This document shows, in pieces, positions 47,476 through 59,394 of a DNA stretch of 64,000 nt. Below the pieces are notes generated by a model. The model was not told the DNA's origin. It did not search any database and saw only the letters and a program-made list of their open reading frames with translations. The translations under genes were made by a program, and so were the position numbers. Positions within the stretch are counted from its first letter, which is position 1. Every line of letters starts with the position of its first letter. The DNA lies in the NCBI GenBank assembly GCA_958450365.1, contig CAUEEP010000741.1, positions 876,001-940,000 on the forward strand, in the 5' to 3' direction. Source of the DNA: Mesorhabditis belari (taxonomy: Eukaryota > Nematoda > Chromadorea > Rhabditida > Rhabditidae).

Positions 47476-47969
47476 ATAATTATCTTAAGTATAAGGTAAA
47501 TCTAAAATTCTTTAACCTTTTCAAAATCATTTTTTAAAACAGTTCTTCATCGTACATACTGACTGAAATGACTCAAAATGACTCAGAAAAATAAACAACA
47601 AAACGCTCACCAAATTTTGAGACTTCTTGCATTTTCACTAACTATTTTAAGACTAAAAATCTAACCTAAAACTAAAAGCCACTAAATAGGCAGTACTTTT
47701 TTGAAAAGTTCAGCTGCCAAGATAGCTGTCTGTCAGCTCCAATATAGCTGCTCCAATATAGGGCTGTCTAGGAATGCAATAACTAAATAAATCCCCATCA
47801 CAAATTGTCTAGAATTCAAGGTGAACAGTAAATAAATGTATATTCCATTATCCTAGTTTTTATAGAAATCCAACTTTTGAATAGAACACTATAGTGTTTG
47901 AGTGTATGTTTTCCCCTCTCCTTCCGACTCTTTTTTTTTGCATTCGGGTGAGTCGGCAACGAGGAACCC

Positions 47970-48025
47970 CATCTTTTTCCCCTTCTTCCCCTTCTTCCCC
48001 TTCTTCCCCCCCTTTTTCCCCTTCT
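47970..48025. repeat. CTTCTTCCC low-complexity array
   Basis: CCCCTTCTT units in pyrimidine-rich surroundings. Confidence 0.85.
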
Positions 48026-48537
48026 CCCCTTTCATCCATCTCTCATTGTTGCCCTCTTTCTTTTTGCTTTTCTCTCTTTTACCAAGTACCATTGAATCTC
48101 TGATAGTTTTTCCATCTAAAAATCTTCTTTGCGACATGGGAGAGATCCACACTCTTTTGAGAGCAATTGCATGGGTAGAGCCGAGTGGATTGGATTACCG
48201 TAATTGTTTTTTTTTCATCTAGCTGTTGTACCCGATTTATTGACGCATTTTCAGCGTTTCAACATCCAGTTCCTGCTTTAATAGAATAAGAGAAAATGCA
48301 GTTTTGAGAATACAAAATAATCAAATGAGAGGAACAAACTTGATAAAATGATCCATAAGAAGGGAACCAAAGCCTGAGAATCCATAACTCAGCTCTTACA
48401 CAGCAATGTGACTCAGCAATGGGGCTGCAACAATGCGGCTCTGGTCAGCAATGGTCAGCAAAGCAATTCGGTCAGCAGATTAGAAACCAAGATTAGTGGC
48501 TTTTTAAACAATAATTTGATGCTTTGATGCTTAGACT

Positions 48538-48862
48538 CAGGCTCGGGGCCTCATGCTTTAAGATCCGGCTTAGGCTTGGAGGCTTAGCTTAGCGCCTGGC
48601 GGACTTAGGCTTAGGCTTCTTGCGCTTGGAGGCTTAGGCTTTTTCGGGTTTTTCGAAGGCTTGGAGCCTTTGCAAGGCTCCTGTTAAAGAGGAGCTAGTG
48701 AGCCAACTAATGCTGCCAGAAATTTGGAATACAATCGCTAGCGATTAATCGTTACAATTGCTAGATTACAATTGCTAGATTACAATTGCTTGATTACAAT
48801 TGTTAGATATACAATTGTTAGATTACACATTGTTAGATTACAATTGTTAAATTGTACCATAC
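48538..48862. repeat. GGCTTAGG and ATTACAATTGCTAG arrays
   Basis: Left part (48538-48660) has GGCTTAGGCTT and GGCTTGGA words. Right part (48750-48862) has about eight units ATTACAATTGTTAG. Confidence 0.85.
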
Positions 48863-48954
48863 TATGATATTTTTGTTGATACAATTGTTAGGTTTTTATA
48901 AAGAGTTAGTTGAATCTTTGCTGTAAAACCGTGTAGACTAGTAGACACAAGTGT

Positions 48955-49300
48955 TTACAATTTTTTTTCCCAAATTTCTTTTTATGAATACTTCACCAAC
49001 AGGATTTCTATTTAAACTTCTGTAAAACATTGGTATTGTTTCTGTGTAAAATGGCTTTTAAGAGATTTTTTAAAGTAGTTGTTTTTTTGTGGATTTTCAA
49101 AGGCTCAAAGGCGAGCACCCAAAACTATCCGATCGCCGACTTTTCTTGTCGACTTTTGACCACTTTCTTCAATACAAACGTACATTTTAGTGTAAAAGTA
49201 AAAAAGATATACCTCATTTGATTCCATAAGTCTGGAAAAATTTGAAAACGATCCATGTTCAGCGGTTTTCTTTAAAACAACAATTGAGAAATTTACGAGC
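48955..49300 (+). repeat. Dispersed repeat of about 350 bases, copy 2
   Basis: Direct copy of 38470-38835, 10.5 kb away. It begins near CCAAATTTCTTTTT and ends near AACAATTGAGAAATTTACG. Confidence 0.8.
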
Positions 49301-51005
49301 TGAGGCGAGCTTTGAGCTTTACCAAGCTTTTGAACTTTTCTCTAAATCTAACAATTGTCATACTTTCAAACATTTCAAAGATCCATTCAAAGCCTCTTTA
49401 TTTACAATCATATCTCTTTCTCGATCTCCCCATTTGTTCAATATCCTTTTTCCTCTTGTCCTTGAGATCCGTTGACCAAAATCTCTTCTTCACAAATCTC
49501 TATCTAACTTCGTTTGAAAAAATGTATATCAAAACTTTTAGAAATCAGGTTTTGCCTTGATCTTTTTGATTTCACTGTTTAAAAACTTTCAAGTTTAGAT
49601 CTAAAACGATACAATCATCTAACAATGATTCATCCCTAGACATTGTTCAAGTTTCTATTGTAATTGTAACATTTGTAAACTTTTAAAGTTTTACAGAAAA
49701 GTTCTATTACAATCAGTATTCTTGCCTTCTTTTTTCTTTTCATCATTTTCTTGGGTCATCTTTTCTCTCTTTTTTCGTTGAAAAGCTCTCTTTTGTGATG
49801 AATCATACCGAAGTGGAAACTCTTTTCTTTCATCAAATTTCACCATCTTTTTCGATCAAAATCATTCTAATGAAATTTCATTGTGTTGGAAGTGATTTAT
49901 GAAAAGGATGAAAAGTCTTACTTTTTAAAGTCTTCTATATCCAAAACTAGAAACTTTGTAAAGTTGGATCAAAGATTTTGTGTTCAAATAAAAAATTTAA
50001 AATTTAAAATTTTTTTACAGAGTAATAGAACTTTCTTACTTTATGTTTTATGGGACTTTCCTTAGTTTTTATTGTTTGTTGTTATTAAGTTGTTAACTTA
50101 ACTGTATTGATCCAACTTATAATTTTTTATTAGTTATCTTTTATTAGACTTTTAATAGCATTCAAATGCTTTAAGTCCAGTTAGAAATAACAGAAATTGA
50201 GATTCAAGATTTTCTTACAGTTTCAGCTTTCCCATCTTATAAGCATTTATCTTCAGTTTATTTATCTTTATTTATCTTTCAGCTTTTATCGCTATTTGAC
50301 TTGTACTTCTCAAATTACCATGTTTAAGTCCAAAAAGAACTTACAAATTTGTGTACTTAACTTTAGTACTTTTCATGTTTGCTGTTCCTAAGCTTATAGT
50401 ACTCTTAGTTTCTGGACTCCCTCTGAGTGAGTCTTGGATTCCCTAGTTAATGATTTTTACAAGCGTCAGAGATATTACAAACCATCAAAAGTACTAAAAT
50501 AAGCTATAGACTGTGCTCTTATTGAAATCTTCTTAAACTTTCACTTTCAATTAATCAACAAGCACAGTTTCTTAGCTCAATGTAACAACCAGAACAAGAA
50601 CTTTTCGTTTAAAGTTTACTTACTTACTTCTGTACTTAGATGGCTAACTTAGATGACTTTCGAAGCTCAAAAACAAAAGCATCAACCTAATGGAAAAGCC
50701 AAAATTTCCGGGAATTCACTGAGTAAGCCCTGTTTGGTACTTTTCCATTGTATGACAAGCAACTCCAGAGAAAATGTTGGGAGAATAAAAGAATGAAGAG
50801 AGGTTATAACAACACATGAACCCTTTCCCAATTTCTCCTTTTGGAACCAAGAGGTGTGAGTGATTGAGCTTCTCCCTTATCCCCTTCTTCTCTGGGAAAT
50901 CTCCTTCCATCAAGCTTTTTGTTTCTTTTTTTTATCACTTCCGGTAGTCAAATCGCATTCTTTGGTTTATGAAGTGATTGCTTGAGGAGCTTTTGGTACA
51001 CATAT
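49301..51005. other. No gene recognised
   Basis: Open frames (for example 49242-49560) are low-complexity, Ser/Leu/Phe-rich and lack consistent borders. Confidence 0.5.
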
Positions 51006-51009
51006 TTTG

Positions 51010-51120
51010 CTCAGCATTCTTCTATGAAGTTCTACGAGGCTCTATGAAGCTCTATGAGGGCTCTATGAAGTTCTATGAAGCTCTATGAAGCTCTATGAGG
51101 CTCTATGAAGCTCTATGGTT
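51010..51120. repeat. CTCTATGAAG decamer array
   Basis: About eleven units, CTCTATGAAG or TTCTATGAAG. Confidence 0.95.
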
Positions 51121-51244
51121 TCTTTAAGCCCTAAAAGTTCTTAAAGTTCTTAAACTTCTATAAAACTTTACATTACAATGGCTAGATAAATTTCGATTAC
51201 TTAGACTACTGATTACTCACTGATCACCCTCATCAAGATGTAGC

Positions 51245-51700
51245 TCAAATATAAACGGAACTATTGTTTTCAAAAGACTCCCTCATTTCTGTGCCAATTT
51301 CCCCATACCACATTCCACTCTAATAGGTGTGTCGTTGCAATTTGTCGTTTCCTTTTACTCGTACTTCGTACTAGTTTACGAGAAGAGCTTCAAAACAATC
51401 GAATGACTATTAATCGTTTACTCTTTCTTTGAATTTTCACCAAGTTATCACTAAAACAGGAAACGACTACGCACTTTCGGCCTAAATTCCAAAATATGGC
51501 GTCGTCGCGGAATGTGCTTAAGTACGTTTCCAAATCAATTTCAATTCATCAATTGTATCCAATCCTTATCAGTTATTCTGATTCTTGCAAGATGAAAGTC
51601 AAGTAGTTCCGTTTATATTTGATCCCAAAAGATTCCTCATTTCTGTGTGCCATTTTCCCATACTACATCTCCACTTAATAGGTGTGTCGATGCGGCACCA
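51245..51700. repeat. Direct duplicate of about 90 bases
   Basis: 51270-51345 and 51622-51690 share AAAAGA.TCCCTCATTTCTGTG, TTTCCCATAC.ACAT, CACT.TAATAGGTGTGTCG. They are flanked by TATAAACGGAACTA and its inverse TAGTTCCGTTTATA, so the whole may be one foldback unit. Confidence 0.7.
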
Positions 51701-52750
51701 AGCCTCATCAACAAGCATTCCACTCTCGAGAGGAGTTCTCCCTCTTTTTCCCTACGAAAAATTTTGTCTCTTTCTCATTTCCCTTGGTCCCTTTGTTGTA
51801 CACCCTTTCCCCTTTTTGCATTTTTATGAACGTTTCCCGTTCCTCCAATCGACTGATCCCTGCAACATGGACATGGGCAGACCAAAGAGACAAAACATTC
51901 AAATCATTGGGAAAAATTCATTTAAATGATCATGATTTAGATCATGATCAAAAAATAGATTCACACAATGCACTGTTCACAAAATGAAATTGGATTTTCG
52001 GTTGAAAACAGAATTTAATAAGCATACAATTGAAAATAAGCATACAAAGAGACTTCGGAAAATTGTTGAGCTTAAACAACTTTAGTTTAAACAACAAAAA
52101 CAGCTAGAATCATTCAGTTAGAATCATTTACAAGCTATCATTTACAGCTTAAATAGCTACAGTACTCTTACAGTACTTTAGCTATTTACTGCTGGTTTTG
52201 AAATCAGAAAACGAATTGCTGGCTTTAAACCAGGAATATTCCTTTCTTGCAGATTCTTTGCGTCAGTAGCTATGCGTTTCTGTCATACGCACAAAGTACA
52301 GCTAGCAATCAAATACTTCTTTCTGTTTAACTGTAATGATTTTGGGTGTGTTCATGATGTGTGCCCGCCACATGGAATGCTTTGATGGTAGTGATTGCGC
52401 GAGAGAAGGGAAAGCAGGGGTAGAGAAAGGGGAAGTGTTTGCCTGCCCTTTTCCTCTCTTCGATCTCTATCGATGTGGTCCCCTTGCGTTTCCTTGCAAT
52501 CATTTCCTTTTCCTTTAGCCCATTCAGCTTCCCCATCTAAACGTCATCATTGCCTCACAGATGATCGAAGTTCTGGAGTTATTCAAGAGATTTCTCGAAT
52601 GATCTACTTACTCTCAAATCCTGAAATTGTCTGTCTGTCTTTACTGACATTTTTTCGGCCATATTTTGACTAATAAAGCTAAAACTCTTTTAGAAAACTT
52701 TAGAATATATTGTAGTTATGTCATTTAAACAAATTTAAAGATTAGAAGCC
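51701..52750. other. No gene recognised
   Basis: Overlapping open frames at 51585-51987 and 52327-52673 have no supported borders. Confidence 0.45.
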
Positions 52751-52752
52751 GG

Positions 52753-52824
52753 TGAGAGACCCGGGAGTCGAACCCGAGCCGTATGCGCTGTAGACAAGCG
52801 CGCTCTTGACTGCGCCACGGTGAT
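52753..52824 (-). pseudogene. tRNA-like locus, Arg-like
   Basis: On the minus strand ACCGTGGCGCAGTCAAGAGC (D arm), a stem GCGCT/AGCGC with loop TGTCTAC, and a strong B box CTCGGGTTCGACTCCCG. Residue 33 of the loop is G rather than U and the acceptor ends do not pair well, so it is probably not functional. The D arm resembles the locus at 61664. Confidence 0.55.
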
Positions 52825-52924
52825 AAGGAAACCGGGGGTTAGAAAACCCTCATTTTTCGAGCCTGTTCATAGTGAGTTTATTTCTTGATTCCTATTTCCC
52901 GTTCCCAATTGTTTAGCTTCAAAA

Positions 52925-53005
52925 TACTGTATTGAAAGTACTATTGAAGTACTATTGAAGTACGGTGAAAGTACTGTGAAAGTTTTGAAGTATTTAGTAC
53001 TATTT
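52925..53005. repeat. GAAAGTACTATT array
   Basis: About six 12-13 base units around AGTACT. Confidence 0.8.
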
Positions 53006-53589
53006 TGGAGTAAGTATTGTGAGAAATCTTGGCTCAATCTCAAATCTCAAACCCAAATTTACTTAATCTGAAATCTTTTCAACCTCTTGATCAAATCTAG
53101 GCTCATTCCAACCTGTTTTCTGTCTCCCAAAAACCAAAACCCAAGCGGAACCAACTTTTCAGTTTAAGTCGAAAAACATCCTAGTGATATCCGTTTTTTG
53201 ATTTCCTCTAATTCTCAAATCAAATAATTATCCGATCCCGTCCTGAACCTGACATGTGATCGGAACAAATGGAAAAGAGAAAAACGGGGCGAAATTAGAT
53301 TGACACCCACATCATTTCATCTTTTGGATCCACTTATCGACTTCCCTTTCTTTCCTGAGTTTTCCTGAGTTTTCCCCATTTCGATCGGTTTCTCCTGAAA
53401 TTTCTTATCTCGACAACTTCTTTTTTTGTGCTTTTTCAGCAAGGAGCGTCACTCAAACACAATCGCTGAATAGGACTTGAATTCGCTTTTATTCTTGAAT
53501 TGATCCTGTCAATCTGCCATCAAGCTTTGATACTTTGAACCGAGACTGTCTAGATAGATTTTATTGGATCCTTGGAAATCTTGGGCAAT

Positions 53590-53895
53590 TACAGATTTGC
53601 AACTAGAGATGAGGGTTTGGGCCAGGCCAGAGCTAGGACAGAGCCAAGCCAAAGCCAGGCCAGAGCTAGGCTACAGAGCTAGGCCAGAGACAGGCCAAAG
53701 TCAAGCCAAAAGTCAGGCCAGCGCTAGGCTTAGCTAGGTCAGAGCTAGGCTAGAGTTAGGTCAAAGACAGGCCAAAGCCAGGCTAGAGCTAGGCCTATCT
53801 AGGTCAGGAGCCAGACCAACCCCCAGGCTAGAGCTGGGCTAGAGCTAGGCCAAAGCCAGCCCAAAAGCCGACCAGTTGCCAAGTTTAGGCTTTGG
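53590..53895. repeat. AGGCCAGAGCTAGG array
   Basis: About 22 units of 11-14 bases, AGCCAAGCC, CAGAGCTAGGC and AAAGCCAGGC. Its words resemble the array at 9690. Confidence 0.85.
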
Positions 53896-54809
53896 TTCCA
53901 GGACCTTTGTGGCCTACCAGCCAAGCAACACCAGACAAGACCTGACTTTTGATCTGGCCAGTTCTAGCCTTCCAATCTGGCCATCTTGATCAATTAGTAA
54001 GTGCTGTAAGTCTTAGATATCCAAAGTTAAGCCCCTAAAATCCAAATCCTAAAATCCTAAAATCCAAACACGATTAAAATCGAAATACCAAACCGCTTAA
54101 ACTAAAATTTTAGTTAAATTTCCAGACTTTAAGAAGATTCTAATGTTTTTTTACACCTTTTAGACTTTAATAAGATTTTAATGTTTGCCAATGCTTAATC
54201 TTAAGAGTTCTTAACATTTCTAATGTTCAATCTTAACAATTTTAGCTGAAATTTGGCTAAAATTTGATTAATTTTTGACTTTATGTAACAAAAACACTTT
54301 TTTTAACTCAATTTTTATCCGGTTACGTCCAAAAAAAATTCTTTTCAAGTCTTTTTGACCTCCTTGACCACAAATTTCTAGAACTTAGAGCTTTTTCGAT
54401 TTGTTGACGTGCAAAATTCTCTCTTCAAATCTTCATAGACGATTTTACATTATTTTTATCCCGCACACACCAGCCTGTCAATAAATATATGGCGTGGGTG
54501 GGGGAAAAAAGAGAAAAAAGAGAAAGGCTCCACGTTTCATCGGGTTTTTTTCGGCTCAGCCCCTCCCCTTTTTTCACAATTTTCAAATGAAGCCCTGCCA
54601 TTGAAATTATTGTGTTTTGTTGCCTGATACCACCCTTTCATTTCACCCATTAACCTCAATGTCTTTAAGCCTCAAGATCCGTTTTGCTCTAGGTCTACCG
54701 TTTATATATGCCAGCCTGCCAGATCTTTATAGCTTGCCACAGTTTATGGTTCACTTTTCGTTTTGAAACTCGACCCTTATGTTTGTTTTATATTTTATAA
54801 TATTTCCAG
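53896..54809. other. No gene recognised
   Basis: AT-rich with small AAAATCCAAA and TTTAATGTTT repeats near 54030-54220. Confidence 0.5.
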
Positions 54810-55143
54810 ATGTGAACGTGTTGATCTCGCTGCTCGCAGCGCGCGTCGTCAACAAATGCGACGACAAGAACGAAAATGTGGATGAGTAGGTGGGAAAAGA
54901 ATCGTATCAAAAGATTTTAGTAACTTAAAAATAACAGAACTTATGATAAAATTCAGAAATTTCTAGGCTTTATAGAACTATTTAAACAATCGAATGAAAT
55001 GATTCAATAAAACGTACGAGAAATGAATTGCAAGATAGTCAAGAGAAAGAAGTAAGATCATTCTGTTTTCTGTTTTTAGAGCCAAGCACCGGTCGGTCTT
55101 TCAAAATGTCAAGAAATCTGTGCGGAAATTGTCAAATTGCTAG
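54810..55143 (+). CDS. Candidate terminal exon pair, unidentified protein
   Basis: Exon 54810-54885 (TTTCCAG acceptor, GTAGGT donor) reads VNVLISLLAARVVNKCDDKN then ENVD. It joins in phase, making a Glu codon across the junction, to exon 55080-55143 (TTTTTAG acceptor), which reads AKHRSVFQNVKKSVRKLSNC and stops at TAG. Borders, phase and size are all good. No upstream exon was found within several kb and no family is recognised. A downstream donor-like GTGAGT follows at 55201. Confidence 0.45.
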
Positions 55144-55310
55144 TCTTCCCTTCTGTAATGCACTCAAAAATGCCAGCGGAGTTCGTAAAATTCTCTAAAT
55201 GGTGAGTGGAAAATACAAGTGTTGAAGTATTGGTATCTTGATTTACAAATAATTTAACAAATGGACACGCCGGTTCTTTATGGATTTGGGCTGAGAATAT
55301 TGGGGCTGCT

Positions 55311-55398
55311 CGGCGCCGGGATTCGAACCAGCGATCTCTCGCTTATCGGTAAAACGCTCGCTTACAGGGTGAACGCTTTACCAATGAGCTAAACCGAC
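55311..55398 (-). pseudogene. tRNA-like locus, Thr(TGT)-like
   Basis: The minus strand has GTCGGTTTAGCTCATTGGTA (A box), CACCCTGTAAGCG with TGT in anticodon position, an insertion repeating AAGCGAG/GAGCG, and B box TGGTTCGAATCCCGG. At 88 nt with a non-pairing acceptor it is probably decayed or SINE-like. Confidence 0.5.
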
Positions 55399-55634
55399 AT
55401 GCATCCCATTGTCGCCAAGATGCCTTATGCTTTACTTAACAATAGTGAGATTAACTCATAGTGAAATCAACAACTAGGTGTTGGATCTAGAACTTGTCAT
55501 GACTCTGCTTTGATTGCAGTCTTTCTTCTGGAGCTTTGCAGCCCGGGAAACGCACCTAATCTGGCCCACTTTTCAACGTTTTTGTTTAATTATTTACCTA
55601 CAAAGTTTCCAAAGTTTTTTCATAAAAAAATCAG

Positions 55635-55948
55635 CTCTAGGAATTCTAGGAAATAGTCTCTAGGAAAGCTCTAGAAGCACTAGGAGTTCTAGGAACTCTG
55701 GGAGATCTAGAAACTTTAGAAACTCTAGAAACACTAAGAATTTTAGGAACTCTAGGAGCTCTAGAAACTCTAGAAACACTAGGAACCCTAGGAACTCTAG
55801 GAACTCTTGGAGCTCTAGGAACTCTAAAAACTCTAGGAAACTCTAGGACACTCTAGGAACTCGAGGAACTTTAGGAAATGGTCTCTAGGAAAGCTCTAGA
55901 AACCCTAGGAATTCTAGGAACTCTAGGAACTCTAGAAGCTCTAGGAAA
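55635..55948. repeat. CTCTAGGAACT array
   Basis: About 25 units of 11-13 bases: GGAACTCTA, AGAAACTCTA and GGAGCTCTA. Confidence 0.95.
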
Positions 55949-57120
55949 ATCGAACTTTTATTTATTCCTAATCAAAAAGTTTCAGATTCTTCCAATACTG
56001 CCAAATGTCGAATCAACTTTTCGCATTTTTTCATTGTCCGATTCTCAACCAGCTGATCGCTGCCACGAGACTCCGTCAAATGCAAATTTCTCTTCCCTCC
56101 GCTGGATTTTCCCCTAGTTTTCCCTAATTTCTCTAGTGATTTTTTTTCTTTCTTTTTTTTTGTTCAAAACTCTTGACTAAATCTCTTTCTTTCCGTTCAA
56201 AGCTCCATTTTCGAATTGTCTTTCACAGCCCCCGCATAGCCTTGGCTCTCTTGTGTCCATTTTTTTTGTGATCTTTGTGTCATTTAAATGATTGGTTGCA
56301 TGGAAATTCTCTGAATCTCTTCTCAAAAGCCAATCGTTTTCTCTCGTTCTTTCAACCATTCACCTCGATCCAAAAATTGATCCGCGCATACCCACATCGT
56401 TCTTTCAAAAGAAAAAGCGTCACGTTCGCTTTCTTCTCTCACTTGAGTGTAACCAAAAACCGTGTAGACGATTTGTTTTTGTTTTTAGTTTTATATGGCT
56501 GGCTTTTTGGATGGAAATCTATTGAAAAATCTATCTTTTTTTTCTCAAAAAGCCAAGCTTACCTATATATATTTTAGCCATTCTCATAGGCGAGTGTTGG
56601 CCGTCGAGGATGTTCGCTGATCTCCATGGGGTGGCCAATCTCTCTCTTTTTGGCACTCTTTTGGTATTTGTTGGATGAGTTACCGTAATCTGCTGAGGAT
56701 ATGGAATACTAGATCAATTGCCGGTTAAGACAGAAATTAATCTTGTCACCAAAGCAACCTTAGCCTTCCATTTATCTCCAGTAACAGCTCAGCCAGTCTC
56801 TAGAGCTGCTGCTGTGCTCTAGATCTAGATTTTCTTTGTTTAACGGAATAGCTTGAACTTATCATCACTCTATCTAGAGCTTAACAGGCTATTGAATAGT
56901 TCAATGCTTTAAGAACCATTCTTACAAATAGCGAAACTAACTAGCTAACTAGCTAACTGAGGAACTGTTTAAATTTAGCATCGAGTTAAGCTAGACCTAG
57001 TGCATCGGATTCTAATCTTGTTTGCAAGAAAAAGCAAAAACTTTGGACTAGCTTAACTCGATGCTAAGTTGAAACAGTTCCCTAGTAAGCTATTGTGAGA
57101 ACGCAAAGGTTACAGGAGTT
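55949..57120. other. No gene recognised
   Basis: A near-inverse pair (GAACTGTTTAAATTTAGCATCGAGTTAAGCTAG and its complement, 56963-57087) makes a foldback of about 125 bases. Remaining frames lack support. Confidence 0.5.
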
Positions 57121-57121
57121 A

Positions 57122-57370
57122 AAATGTACTACAAAGTACTTAAAGTACAAAGTACTTGAAGGACAAAGTACTTAAAGGACAAAGTACTTGAAGGACAAAG
57201 GACTTAAAGTACAAAGTACTTGAAGGACAAAGTACTTGAAGAACAAAGTACTTAAAGGACAAGGTACTTAAAGTATAAAGTACTTGAAGAACAAGGTCCT
57301 TAAAGTACTCAGAATGTACTACAAAGTACTTCAAATGTACAAAGCCCTTAAAGTACAAGTACTTAAAATG
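57122..57370. repeat. AAAGTACTTGAAGGAC array
   Basis: About fifteen 16-17 base units. The minus-strand frame is its translation. Confidence 0.9.
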
Positions 57371-58350
57371 TCTAACTATCAAGTTTTCCCATATCAGATC
57401 AGTCTACAGTATCCACTCATCCACCAAATCCCTCTCCACTGATGTCCCCGGCGGCCCCTCAGCCAATCTAAAGGCTTTTCCCCCTTTTCACCGCTTCTCA
57501 ATCTTGTGTCTCAAACAAAACAAATTTTCTCTTATTTTAAGTCTTTCAAAGCAGCGCCCATGCGCATATGATCGCCAAAAAAACATCAAAAAGAGATATC
57601 TTTTTCGAAATATCTTTTTCGTTTGTTTGTTTACATTTTCTTCAACTAGGTCCCGGTTTTTGAACACTTTTGGACTCCTTTTGGACTCCTTTTGGACTTC
57701 TTTTAGACCTTTGTAACTTATTCTTTGGGCATTCGCCCATCCACTGTGTATATCTAGCGGCCGTTTCATCCCCCTTTTCCAAATATTCAGCCGATATCAC
57801 ATTTGCTTTTTGTTTAGCCGATTTTCTGTGCTCATTGCAGTCTTTCCATTGGGAATTTTGGAGCCTGGAAACGCCAACAATCTGGCGTAATTCTTGATTT
57901 GTTTCTTTCATTCCAAAGTTCCCCCAAAGCTTTTTCTTCTCTTTTCTGTGATTTTTCGGAACTCGGTCCTTGCAAAATTTCTTAAAGAATTTCTGTTTTC
58001 GTTTTTTTTTCCTATATACGGCATTCGTCAATGATTCTGAACCACTGTGTGATCACCGCTGAAAAAAAAAGACAATTTCCTATAAAATAGAGATGTTTAT
58101 TGTGTTTTTATCGTTTCACAAAAGTTTTTTTTTTGATTTGATTGATTAAATTAAATGGAAAATCTTTTGTGAGACTTTTTATGCTTTTTTTTGGAAATCC
58201 ATAGTCTTCCTCTACTTTAATGAACTCTCTCCTGAAAGAAAAACATGTATTTAGTTACGCGTGTCGTGTTTATTTCTCTATTTTTACGTTTACTTCAATT
58301 TTTATCTCATCTAACTTTTCTGGAGTGTAATGGATGGATTTTCAGTGTTT
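57371..58350. other. No gene recognised
   Basis: A 129-codon minus-strand frame (57642-58031) is Lys/Gln-rich and partly built on GGACTCCTTTT repeats. ATTGCAGTCTTTC..TTGG and GGAAACGC here (57832-57885) resemble 55515-55570, suggesting another dispersed repeat. Confidence 0.45.
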
Positions 58351-58423
58351 TGGAATTTTTTAGAAACTTTCAAGACCAATGATAAGGCATTTTTGAGGGC
58401 AGACTTGGCCTAGTGACGGACAG

Positions 58424-58499
58424 CAGCTTGGCCTAGTGGCTAAGAGCTTCGGCTTTCAAGCTCGACCTCCCTGATTCTGGCTGGTTCGATCCCGAGCTG
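58424..58499 (+). pseudogene. tRNA-like locus, unit 1 of a tandem pair
   Basis: CAGCTTG and CGAGCTG form a seven-pair acceptor stem. The D arm is GGCCTAGTGGCTAAGAGC and the B box is TGGTTCGATCCC, at 76 nt. The anticodon stem (GCTT..AAGC) is present, but the loop lacks a normal U33. Preceded by TTTTTGAGGGC, as is unit 2. Confidence 0.55.
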
Positions 58500-58576
58500 A
58501 GCCTAAAGAAACTTTTGAAAACTTTTGAAACTTTCGAGAACAATCATAACGCATTTTTGAGGGCGAACCATCAGAG

Positions 58577-58644
58577 CAGCTTGGCCTAGTGGCTAAGAGC
58601 CTTGACTCTCAAGCCAGACCCCGATGGTTCGATCCCCAGCTCGG
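58577..58644 (+). pseudogene. tRNA-like locus, unit 2 of a tandem pair
   Basis: Same D arm as unit 1 and B box TGGTTCGATCCCC. CTTGA/TCAAG form the anticodon stem region. Acceptor pairing is weaker. The shared upstream flank (GAAACTTTC.AGA.CAAT.ATAA.GC, then ATTTTTGAGGGC) shows the pair arose by duplication of a larger segment. Confidence 0.55.
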
Positions 58645-59390
58645 CCGGATCCTTTTACATTTTCTTCGAAAATCCACCCATCACAATCCAGAACTGTTTA
58701 CCATGACATCACCAAACGTTGATCCTCTAATTTCCCCTTTTCCCCCCTTTCTTCTCAATTTAGTTCAATCACCTATTTCTCTCTATTCAAAATCCCGAAA
58801 TCTTGCTAAATTATTCACCCGGATTCTCATCACAAACCACTCTAAGAAAAAGTTCTCATTCTCTCCATCTTTTCCTGTAAAACGTAGAGACATTTTCAGA
58901 GTTTCTTCTCCATTTTTCTCTATTCCCGTGTGCCATCGTGTAGCCGTAAATTGTCCAGAATTTTGTTAAAAAACAATGTTTTTTTTCTAGAAAAAATTCT
59001 CTCCTTTTTCTGTCGAAAATAAACTCTGTTGGAAAAAAGATTTTTGTTCAATGGATTAGAGAGAAAATGAATAACACAGTTTTCGAAAAATGCAACAAAA
59101 CATGAAGAATTCAAATGGAATTGAAAGCAAAGATTGTACAGAGAAAGAAAAGTCTTAAAGATCAATATTTAAGCTCAACCAGAAGATCTTCAATAAAGGA
59201 GTAATGAAAGTGCAACTGAAATTGCTGCTAGAACCTTTTGAACTGCTTTCTAGAGCTTGTGGAACTTGAAACTGTCGAAGAACAATCATTTTAGAAAGAT
59301 AAAACAAATAAAACATATACTTACTTGAGAAAAAGAGTTAGATGTTAACTTTTCAAAGTTGAAACCATAATTTCAGCTTTTCAAAGTTGA
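58645..59390. other. No gene recognised
   Basis: The open frame 58589-58969 starts within the tRNA-like locus and has no family resemblance. Confidence 0.45.
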
Positions 59391-59394
59391 AATC

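Noticed and set aside
57642..58031. 129-codon minus-strand frame, Lys/Gln-rich
   Set aside because: Contains repeat-derived sequence, lacks splice signals and resembles no family.
58589..58969. 126-codon frame beginning MAKSLDSQARPRWFDPQL
   Set aside because: Its start is the tRNA-like locus translated, and the remainder is unsupported.
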